From Coriaria nepalensis (taxonomy: Eukaryota > Streptophyta > Magnoliopsida > Cucurbitales > Coriariaceae), in the NCBI GenBank assembly GCA_027186245.1, contig CP114500.1, forward strand, positions 3,110,001-3,174,000: a DNA stretch of 64,000 bases, in the 5' to 3' direction. Of this stretch, positions 36,179 through 47,500 are shown one piece after another (position 1 is the stretch's first letter; each line of letters begins with the position of its first letter). Below the pieces are notes generated by a model. That model did no database searches. It was not told the DNA's origin and was given only the letters and a program-made list of their open reading frames with translations. The translations under genes and the position numbers were made by a program.

Positions 36179-38022
36179 ATGTGGGACGAGTGGGACGACA
36201 ATGTACCCGAACCACACGAGCGACATCATCCTGTACCGGAATCCCACCTCAATTTTGATTTCTTCTCTGCCCTAGCTAGACCCAAGGTTCGTCGGCCATA
36301 AATTTCTTTTAAATCTGTTTTTTATTTGTGATTACTTAAAATTAGGGTTTATATTTGCGTCGAAATTCTTTTTAGGGATTTATTATCCTGTTTGATTTAG
36401 GATTACTACAAGATACTGGAGGTGGATTATGGTGCTACGGAGGATGCTATTCGATCCAATTACATTCGACTGGCACTGGTTTGTTCAATTGCCTTTGTGG
36501 TTTTTTGGTCTATTTTTATGGGTAAAGGGGGGCGTGGTTTTTGTGCAGAGATGGCATCCGGATAAGCAGAAGGACCAGGACAGCACCACTTCTAGATTCC
36601 AGGACATAAACGAGGCTTATCAGGGTTTGTTAATATCTTCATATTTGTCTGCATTTTGATCCATTAAAGAGCAGTAGACGTTGTGGTATAATGATGTGGA
36701 AACCTCTGTGATATCAAAAGGCTCCGTTTGTGCTTAAATGCTTGAACTGAGCTGTTTAACGGCTTACTGTTGTTTCATTGGAGTTTACTAGCTCTAGTTG
36801 GTATGCAAGATAAGATATGGATGTTACCAGCTTTTAGTAGGGGATAGCAAATTGTGTTCAATCCATTTTATCTTGCAATGATCTAGGGGTGCCTTTTCTC
36901 TTGCATTATTATTGACGTAAAGAAAGACAGACAGCAACTAAAAGATGTCAAGGTGTTTGGGTTTAAATTCGTTTTAAAATCACTTCAAAGAACGTCTCGT
37001 GTTCGTAGTATAAGATTATTAAATCCCATTTATCAGGGCTATTTTGTGACTGCTTCATTTTGCAATGGTCCATGTTTTACTTGACTAAAAATTCATACAT
37101 AACGGGTTAAGATTCATATTGAGGTTAATTGTTTGTTCTATTATAATTCTAAATCTTCTTTATATAAGTCGGGTATAATGCTAGTAGAGTATGGCACGAA
37201 ATAGTGGATCTTAGATTCTTTCTAGTTGGATGAGACTATGAGAACTATGTCATATTATTGATATAATATTACTTCTCACTCGACTATATGTTTCGAATTT
37301 CGATAGAGTTTGTTACTTTTATATCATTGTCAATTGAGGTCTCTTTTGGCTTCTTGCGTTGTTTTTGATATTCAGGATGTAAGAGCCAACTTCTCCGCCC
37401 TTTATGTTATCTAGTGTACACATATATCTAGCGCTCATGTTGTTAAATATATCAAAAGACTCCCTTCCATGATCCTTGCACTTAAGGTTTTTGCCTGCTC
37501 TACGCCAACTTCTTGGATCTGCCCCATTCCTATGGTTCATTTTGTCAAATTCTTATACTTTTCATTATTCTCCTCTATATCTCGTTTCTTAGATGATAAT
37601 AGGTCTGACCTCAGCATCTTGGTCCGATCATTGAATTCTACTAACACGGGTCATTTTGAGACTGAGTAGGGGCATTGATTATGAAGCTTGATTGTAGTTT
37701 GTTTGGTCATTTTATCAATAAAGCTTGGAAAACAAGACATGAAATGTAACTGTCTAAATGTAACATCATACTTTAATCTTTCCAATCAGTCTTGTGTGAT
37801 CCAATCCGAAGGAGGGAGTACGACAAGAAAGGGATGCTCTATGTATACGATTACAACATAGTTGTAAGTATCTCTGCTTTTGTAAGAACCTCTACCATGT
37901 CTACTACTAAGAAATGAAAAAAACAGAGATATAATATTTTGAATCTGCAGGAATATCTCAACCAGTATAAAGGCCTTATATTGACGTGCAATGGCCTCGG
38001 GATGAAGCATTCAATCTGGTGA
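36179..38022 (+). CDS. J-domain (DnaJ-like) co-chaperone, small
   Basis: Five exons (36179-36286, 36401-36478, 36549-36624, 37790-37863, 37951-38022) with GT-AG borders give 135 residues. I chose the ATG at 36179, which starts [12 protein letters not shown]. The open frame reaches further upstream, but into the CT-rich leader. The J-domain runs from about residue 37 ([20 protein letters not shown]) through [12 protein letters not shown] with the HPD motif that stimulates Hsp70 ATPase, to [15 protein letters not shown] and [10 protein letters not shown] conserved tail follows ([20 protein letters not shown] ... GMKHSIW). There is no Gly/Phe region or zinc finger, so it is a type III J protein. 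Its Hsp70 partner and cell location are not shown by the sequence. The third intron is long (1165 bases). Confidence 0.92.
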
Positions 38023-39210
38023 ATCTTCCCAGAGTACATATTAGGTCAAACTAGGCACATATCTGCCGAGCGTTGAAGACCCGCAATTTGGGATGTATTA
38101 AATGTCTTTTACATATGAATATCTTTTACAATTACCATCCTTCGCTTGGTTGAATTTCAATCCATCCTAAGGAGGTTGTAATCTTGTAATAAAAAGTTTA
38201 CCTTTTTGGTTATTCCTTAGTAAAATGCTTTAAAGCTTCGTTTGGATATAGAATTCAGTTTGGAGTCTGATCTAGATTTTTACAAACGAATATTGGAAAT
38301 GGAAAATTATAGAGAAACTTTTGAAAAGAAGCCGCGTTTGGTGGGTCGACCTCCGTATTTGGTTGAACTGATGTTTGAAAAGTGATCTAAACGATACAGT
38401 TTATGCTTCAGAAAAAGTAGCTTTTTCTCCACATGTATTTATTTAATCATATATTATTTAAAAAAACAGCTAATATATTTATTTCTTCTAACTAATTTAA
38501 AAAGAAAAAGAAAAAAAATTACATCGAATTAATATATATGATTAGACAAATTTTTACATGTTTTGCATCATCCTAATCTACATTTTGGACAAGTTAAACA
38601 GCTAGATAAGATTAGAAGCTTGAAATCGGAGAGTGATTTGTTCGATTTTCTAATGGAGAATATAATAAATTAAGGAATAGAAATAAAACGGAATATAATT
38701 AATGATTTTAATTATATATATAGTAAAACTTAATAATTTAATAATATTGAGATTAAATAATTTTATTAATTAATTGAAATATTAAATTATTAATTAATTT
38801 CTATATCAATTAATAACATGTTAACTTATAAAGTAAGTTTAATTTATCAACTCTATTTAGAAACAAATTAAATGTGGATATTTAGCTTGGTGAGCTTTGA
38901 AGATATATTATCATTATCGATTTTATCATAATCTTTTGGAGGGTTATAATGGAGGGAAATTAATTCGGAAAAGATAAATATTTTAGAATTAATGAATCTC
39001 ATAATTTCAACTTGAACAATAGATATTCATGAAAACGTAATTACAATTTGCTTTCGATATTGTTGGCTTATGGGATAATATAGTTCAAATAATTTGTATA
39101 TACTGTTAGTTGGTGGAGGTATTCAAGAACTCAAAATATAATCAAATTGTTAAATTGTCATAATGGAGTAAATATCGATGATCTCTTGAACTAAAGAAAA
39201 TAACACAATT

Positions 39211-39423
39211 TTGGAGATATTGACTAATAAACAGATAGTCGAGAGTGTCATGGGAAATGCTCAAGATGTTGAAGTTGAAAATGATAGTTCTACTGTGAAC
39301 CATGTTTCACAAAAAGAAGCTCTTAGAGTGATCATGAAATTAAATAATTTTTTGTTATTGTATGAAAAAACTACACAAGGACTTCTTACCATATTAAAAA
39401 AATATGTAATATATTCCCTATAA
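39211..39423 (+). pseudogene. Tigger/pogo-like transposase C-terminal fragment
   Basis: A 70-codon frame begins MEILTNKQIVESVMG, continues through an acidic section and NHVSQKEALRVIMKLNNFLL, and ends LYEKTTQGLLTILKK. This resembles the C-terminal tail that follows the DDE domain in plant Tigger/CENP-B-like transposases, where a LTDxxIVESV block precedes a leucine-rich helix and an EKTTPEVL-like block. No DDE catalytic domain is found upstream, so only the tail survives. The call rests on remembered motif resemblance. Confidence 0.4.
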
Positions 39424-40017
39424 ATGAATGACTATAAAATACCTATTTATTTTGGTGGGAATGAAAGAAATTTTTTTTTTCATTCAAGTAGGAATAGTTT
39501 TTTTATTTCCATTTTATCATTTTTGAACCAAACGGTGAAAATGAAATGAAAAATCATTATATTCTCACTAGAAAAATCACACCAAACGTGCCCTAAGTGA
39601 CAACAGTAAAGGTTACAATTCGGGTCAGATTGCCCCACCCGACCCGAGCTCATTTAAGAGTAGGCCCAAAAATGGGCTTTTCCTTTTTTTTTTTTTTTTT
39701 TACAAAAATATCTTTTGATATAATAAATAATTTTTGTAATTTAATAAAAAAGTTTTATAATACAAAAACATCCTCCATAACATTACTAGTTACTCATACT
39801 CGCAATAAAAAACTTCATATTAACTTGACATGATAATATGATATCCAAGCATGAAAATTTGCTACATTTTACTGTTTTTCTTATCATTTTTTATATTCGT
39901 TTTTAGTTAGTTTAATGAGCTTCTATTATGGAATTGATATGTACCCAATCTCTAATTTGTCAATTAACTATGGAATTAAATTCATATATAGTTAATTTCC
40001 AATAGGTCAATTAATTA

Positions 40018-40345
40018 TTTTCGAATATCAAGGGATTAAGACTAGTAAAGTCAATGATTAATTACATTTCCAATTAATTATTTTCGAATTAATTATTTCT
40101 GAATATAAAGAATTTGTATGGTTAGTGATTAATTATGGAATTAATTTCAAACATATTTTATGTATACATAAATAACAAAATTAATAATTTATTTCCAATT
40201 TCCAATATATCAATTAATTATTTCAAAAAAAAAAAAAATATATATATATATATATATAATGGAATTAATTGTTCTCGAATATCATGGGATTAAGGTAAAG
40301 TCAATGATTAATTACATTTCTAATTAATTATTTCCGAATTAATTC
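40018..40345. repeat. Dispersed direct repeat, two copies of about 75 bp
   Basis: TCGAATATCAAGGGATTAAG, continuing through AGTCAATGATTAATTACATT to the AATTAATTATTT segment (about 40020-40100), recurs with a few changes at about 40267-40345. Confidence 0.8.
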
Positions 40346-41510
40346 TTTTTTTTTAGTATATGAGAATGTTTATATGTATAAATATATAATAAGATGGAAT
40401 AGGACTAATTAATTATACATATAAATATATGTATAAATACATTCTTAAAATAAAGTAAAAAAAAAAAAGTGCTGCGTGGCTCGCGAGCCTAATATAGATG
40501 CCCAACCCAAATCCATAACCAACGGGCTTGAGCACGAGCCAAATTTTAATGAGTTGACCCGACTGACGTTACCGCCTAGACAACAGCGCATGATGCTTAC
40601 GATAGCTTTACCGGAGAGAAGTCAGCTATACCAAAACTGCAGCAAAGAACTGTAAAATGAATGAAGTGTTCATGTCCTAGAAAGCCACGCATCAGTGCTT
40701 TGTATAATTTTTTTTTGAAATTCGGAGAATTCTTTTATGCATACAAATTTCGAATTTATAATATCATTAAATAAATTTAAATTATATATATAAAAAATTT
40801 AAACTTGAATTAAATAAAAAAATTTAAACTTAGACTAAATACGGAGAATCACCTTGTGCAACCGAGCGACCTTTAGAGTTCCAGTGATCTATACAATTAC
40901 GCACGGAACCCGGACGACGTGGAATTAAATAAATCAGTCAGAAGGTGTGACTGGACCACGTGCCCCCCTTTCACCCGCACTCCATTATTTGCTTTCACCT
41001 GACTGATGGCTGATAGAATAGAAAAGCCAGCCCCTAGTGCGTCTGTTTTCTCTCAGCTCCCCTTCCTTTCCTTTTATAGCCCGTCCCCAGACCAAATCTC
41101 CACCCAAAAAAAACGTACATTCCGTTTTGCCTCCCTGCTGTTGCCTTTCCCCTCAACTGTTTCAAGTAAGTTTATATTTTCTCGGGAAAATTTTTTCGAT
41201 TTTCTTTTCTTCTTCTCCTCTCTCTCTCTCTCTGATTTTTTCCCTCTCCTTAATTTCTTTATTTTCTTGACTTTTTTCCTCTTTCTCTACTGTTCGATAT
41301 CGCACTAAAAGTCTGAATTTAGCTCTCTCTCAGTCGCGTCTTTCATTTTTCTTCTTCCGCTTTCTGTGAAGTTAGCGATAATTTTCTTTTTCGCTCCTAA
41401 TTTTCATTCCGTTGAGGATTTTATGCATTTTGCGTTTGGATTTTCAAATTTACTGGTTTAGTTAATATTTTATGTTAATTTTCTCGGGAAAATCGGAAGA
41501 GTAATCAAAA

Positions 41511-44500
41511 ATGGGGAGGGGAAAGATCGCGATAAGAAGGATCGACGATATGGCGAGCAGGCAGGTGACGTTCTCGAAGAGGAGGAGCGGGCTGTTGAAG
41601 AAGGCGAAGGAGCTAGGGATCCTGTGCGACGCGGAGGTAGGAGTTGTGATCTTCTCCAGCACGGACAAGCTATACGATTACGCCAGCTCCAGGTCCTTAT
41701 CATACGATCTCCTCTTTCTACTTTCTTCTCTTGATCTTTGCTTATTACTTGAGAAACCATTCTATGAATCTATATATATATTATCGTTGATGATCACACT
41801 ACTAAATACTAATTACTGCCTCTTAATTAAGTATGCTCATGATGATTAGTGATCTATTTTCTTTTGCTGCAATGATATGGAATTTGGCGTGATTAGGATA
41901 GTAGTCTGTTACTGCCTTCCTTTTCTTTAGCTTCTCTTTTTCCAGTTCGCATGAAAGATGATATGAGATGAATCTAGCTGGTAAGCGAACTGAAGATGAA
42001 TGTTTTTGGGGGAAATGCATGTGGCTCGTTCTGAGTTATCATGATAACTTCAGTTATATAGAGATAAACTACAAAGTATCGTAGAATTTTTCGTAGTACT
42101 GTTAGTAAGCTAGATTTTCATAATATTGCTCATATATGGTATTCATTATTAGATCAATTTTAATGCACTTCACGAACTCCATTTTTATTTGATTTCATGT
42201 TCTTACATAGATGTATAAATTATGGAGTCAACTGGACTTTGACCCCCTAAACTTTAATTTTAATAAAATTATATGCTAAATGTATAAAACTAGAATTATA
42301 ATAATTTAACTTTCATAAACTAGACATAAGTCTGGTTTTCATATTCTGCGGGAAAATTCACATCCAATTACGTGTCACGTATGTGACCGTTATGTGCTTC
42401 ATTAAAAATTTGATCCGATTGTTGACCCGACTCACTTGATCAAGTAACCTTGTTTTTAATGAATAAACTAGACTAATGTTCCTCAAACTTTTAGAAAACT
42501 AGACTTAACTCTCTTAAAGTTTCATATATTATGGTTTTACCCCATAGTCATCTCCCCAACCTTATTTACCACTATTATCACAGCACCGCCGTCGTTGTCG
42601 CAACCTTCCCTCAAGAATGAATACTAGATGAAATTGAGATCTGGTTATTTCAGAGCGGATTATATGAAATCAGCATTGTTTAAGTTTAGTAGAACGAACT
42701 ATATCGACTTTGATCTAGTTCAAGTTCAAGAATGAACCATACCAAAATCAAGATGGTTTTAGTTCAAGGAACCAACTCAAAATCGATCATGTTTGAGAAC
42801 CAGATATGGTTCAAGGACAGAGTAGATCTAAATCGATTTCATTCCTCCTTTCCTCCTTTAAACTAGATTGATTTGGATTTGGTTCATACGTGATGCGAGA
42901 GAGAGAGAGAGAGAGAGATGAGCACCACGTCGATAATGACAATGACTGCAGATGCAACGGTGCAGGGTTGGAGAATGAACCAAATTGAACAAAATCGATT
43001 GATCTATTTCTTGTAGAACTGGAACAAAATCGATTTTGATTTAGTTTTCGTCCTTGAAGTTCATTCTTTAGGGAAGACCACGATGATGGCGATGGCGCCA
43101 GCAGTAGATGGGGTTGCAGGAGATGATTGTGGAGTAAAATTATAATAAATAGAACTTAGAGGGAGCAAGTTTTCTTTTTTAAATATTTGAGGGATGTGAG
43201 TATAGTTTAGTCGTTAGAAAAATAGTTATTTAATTAAGTGCATCGGATCATCAAAATTGATGGGAGAACATTAGATAACTGATTATATTTAAAAATTGAG
43301 TAGATAACAATGACATGCATTAGGGATGAACAAATTATCTGTATTCAACCAAATCTGCTCAGATTTGCATCAGATCCTACATATTTGATAACGGAGCATC
43401 CGATTAAATACTCATTATCTAACATGTGGGATAAGTAGAAAAAAATAAATAAATAAGATAAAAAAACTTAACAAAACAATGCAAACAAAAAAAATGAAAA
43501 AAAAATGATGAAAACCACCTCCCTCTTCTTTTTCTCTCTCCCTCTCATCTACTCCGTAGCATCGATTTCGCATTGCGCCCTGACCAACCCATAACCTCAA
43601 TAATTACTAAAGAAATGAAAAATATAAAATAAATATCCTAAACAAGTAAAACATAAACCATAATGTTAGAGAGTGTGAGTGATAGATAATACAGTTATTA
43701 TGTTTCCTAATAGTTTGAACTTTTAGACAATCGATAACTTAACATGGTATTAAAGTTGAGGTATCGGATTCAAACCATAGTTGCTCCTATTTTTGTTGTT
43801 TGCATATTGTATGCTCCTATCTTTATTGTTTGCATATTATATGCTCCTATCTTTATTGTTTGCAATCTGTTTGCACGTGTAAGGCTTACATCATTATGGG
43901 TTTGCACGTGAGTAGGAGTGTTAAAGAATGTGAGTGATAGATAACATAGTTGGGCCCATTTGCTAACAGTTCGAAGTTTTAGGTCGATAACTTAACACAT
44001 AATATGTTTCTATTTTGTGTTCCCTAAAGAAAATTTTCGGTCCAAGGTGAGATTAATATATATTATACTATAATAAATCATTATTATTGGTTACATTGCA
44101 ATAACATAATAATACATATTGCTTGAAGCTCGAACTTCAATTTATGTATCAAAATTGCTTCCCAAAATTTAAATAAAATTTCATAATCTTCATATTTAAA
44201 ATCTTACATAAAATAAGTTATTACTTTTAATTATTTTAAAAAAATGATCGGGTATCTAAAAGATCCAATCTGTGATATGTTGGATTAGATCATATAATTC
44301 TTAGTTTTTCCTCTCTTTTTTCGATCCGATATTTGATCTAAAAATGCGGATGTCTGTTAACGTTGGATCTAGAGGTGTTAAAACGGACCGCCCGGCCCGG
44401 CCCCGTAGGCTTTTCACTATTCAGGGCTAGGCTGGGACGAGCCTGAAAATCCCGAAAAAAAAGGCTTGGTCGGACTGGGCCCGTTTTCAAAATATATGCT

Positions 44501-47500
44501 TGGACCTTATTCTGGAAGTTCTTTGGGTTTATCTCAGACCCAAACAGGCTTAAAACGGGACTAAAATAAGCCCGACCTTTTTAAAATAAAATATTAATAA
44601 TAAATTATTGTTAAAGTAAACTAATAAAGTAACTAATGTTTAAATGCTAAAGCTCGAACCTTTCTAAAGCTAATGTTTAAACCTTTGTAAAGTAACTAAT
44701 TTTATTCAATCATAAAACTTGAACCTTCTTATTATAAACTAATGTTTAAACATTAGACTTATAGTCATACGGATTAAACCTTTCATCATTGGACCTAAAA
44801 GTCGAACACTTACATTATATAATATTTAAACATTATATTTAGAACAACTATGGTCCATAAAAGTTTAAAATTTAGACTTAAAATCATAAAGGTTGATGCT
44901 TCGACCTAAAGGTTGAACTTTTCTATCATAACCTAATATTTAAACATTAAACTTCGAACCCTAAAGGTTGACCCTTTCATCATTCGACTTAAAGGTCGAA
45001 CCATTCTATTATGACCCAATGTTTAAACATTAGACTTTGAACCCTAAAAGTTGAACCTCATCATTCGACCTAAATGTCGAATCTTTCCATCATAACTTAT
45101 AAACCCAATGATTAATCATTCGACTTAAAACCATTAAGGTTGTATCTTTCATCATTGAACCTAAATGTCACACATGTATATCATAACCAAATGTGAGATG
45201 TCCTTTGACCCTTTGACACTTGGACACTTCGAAGGGACTCAAATTATGTGAAATGCTGGTCTAAGATGCCCTTCGACCCTTCGACCACAGACTGATATGT
45301 GAGACATCGGTCTGTGCATCTCAGGGCCTCGAGGCCTTGGACGCTTCGACCATAGATCGACATGTGAGATGTTAGTCTGTGCATGTTAGGGCTTCGAGGT
45401 CTTCGCCCCTTCAACCAGAGACCAACATATAAGACATCAGTTTGTGCATCTCAGGGATTTGAGGCATTCGACCCTTCAACCCTTTAACCATAGACCGACA
45501 TGTGAGACACCGATTTGTGTATCTTCGAGACTCGAGGCCTTTGACCTTTCGATCAGAGTCTAACATTTGAGACATCGGTCTGTACATCTCAAGGCCTCGA
45601 GACCTTTGATTCTTCGACCATTCGACTCTAATTTATGTGAGATGCCCTTCAACCCTTTGACTTTAATTTATGTGAGATGCCCTTCAGCCATTTGACTTTA
45701 ATTTATGTGAGATGTTCTCCGACCTTTCAACCCATCGACCCATTGACCCATAACTGCTAGCATGCTCATAAGTTAAAAGACTCATTACTCTTAACTTTAC
45801 CAGTTGAAGGCCTCATCAACCGAGATCTCCCTTGTTAGTCGACAGAGCATTTAACCCGTAGAGTAAACTAGCAAAAAAACACGACAAATTATCAAATTGT
45901 AAAATCAAAGTATATAAAGTTCATATATTCTTTTTTTTTTAAATTCATATTGTGGGGCTGCGGATATCGGACCCTTAATAATAATAAACAAAACATAAAT
46001 AAATAAATAAACTTTTGGCTAAATAAAGATTTTATTGTATATTATTAAATATATATAGATGATTAAACCATTGTGACTCATCCATTATGGTTCTGTGAAA
46101 AAAACCTCTCGGCCTTAAGGAGGAAAAAACAGACCTTACAATGAAACCATAAATAAAGAAAAATAAATAAATAATAAAGTTTGCTAATCAACTATAATCT
46201 ATAATCTATTATTTATCTATTAATGGTGATTGGTCATTGTTAGATTGCAAAACTGCTTCCTGCTCAAAAGAATCTTCATCTAAGGACATATTATGAAAAT
46301 ATTGAACCAAGTCTTTATTATGAGTTGTATGCTGATCTTGATAAGATGTATGCTCCCAATCTCTTATGCATAATAATGCTTCAACTAATTCCGACTTTAA
46401 TGAAGTCCTATTATCTTCAACAACTCTCCAACATATGCTGAATGCTGATTTGGAAGAAACAGTTGAGACGGGAATAATTAAAATATCTCGTGTAAGTCGT
46501 TTAGTATAGGAAATCATGTACATTTTTTCTTCCACAAATCCAAAAGGCATAAGGATTCTGAATAATTTGCATAAGTATAAAATAAATGAGAAATCAGTTT
46601 CGAGATATTTCTGAAATTCCATCCCAGTGAAACTAGAACTGGAATTGGAACTGGAATTGGAGCCACTAGCAAAATTCCAACTCCTTCTCTTGGGTTGAAT
46701 CCCTTGATCTTGTGTCTGTTGCCGCAAGTAACTGTTATCATAAAGACCAAACACTTCATATAACTTGTTAGTAAGGTTAGTAATAGTGAAAAAAATAATC
46801 AACATTTATATGTTGACTCATAAATGTAAACTATTTGTTAAACCCTGTAACTTAATCCTATAATCTAATATAAAAGCAAAAGTATATAAAATAGGAATTT
46901 CCTTCTAATATTTTTAAAATTTTGAAACAATTTTCTGAACAACTAGTTTAAACTCTTCATCATTCTCATAGATCTGAAACAAACTAATCATTTTAACAAG
47001 TGAATGCAAAACAAGAGAAGATGTAGGATAATAAACACCTGAAAGTCCAATAGGTGAATCATAATCTATTTCTGAAAGAATATAAAATTTTCAAGTATAT
47101 CTCAATCAAAACTATTCAACAAAATAGAGGGATCACAAGAATTCCACCTTACCGACATATTAGTTCGAAACTTTCGAGACTTCACATTAAATGCCTTACA
47201 ATATCTTTTAAATTTAGCTATCTTAAAATTCGAACTACTAATCCAAGATAATACCGATTGAATTTTATCAACAGAACAATTTACATATTATTTTTTACCT
47301 GATTTTACAATGAAGTTTATGATGTGATATACGTAACGTTGATGTAGGAAAACCGCACCATTATATTGGCTAAGCTGTGATTCAAATAAAGTGTCGACCC
47401 TTATATTTGTCGTAGCATTATCCAAAGTTATGGATATTATACGGTTTTTGATATCAAACTCACTCAAAATTCTATTATTAAATCACATATATTTTCACCA

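Larger units (their letters stand above)
38023..41510. other. AT-rich intergenic region upstream of the MADS gene
   Basis: Apart from the Tigger-like fragment (39211-39423), no gene is seen. Two copies of an approximately 75-bp AT-rich block lie at about 40018-40100 and 40270-40345. The sequence near 39470-39598 ends with ACCAAACGTGCCCTAAGTG, typical of plant MITE-like ends. From about 40980 the DNA becomes pyrimidine-rich. CTTTTATAGC at 41071 is a possible TATA box, and CT repeats at about 41217-41233 belong to the MADS 5' leader. Confidence 0.5.

Noticed and set aside
37319..37669. Possible gene on either strand in the third intron of the J-domain gene
   Set aside because: Short frames with a faint gag-like feel but no diagnostic retroelement motif; not enough to call.
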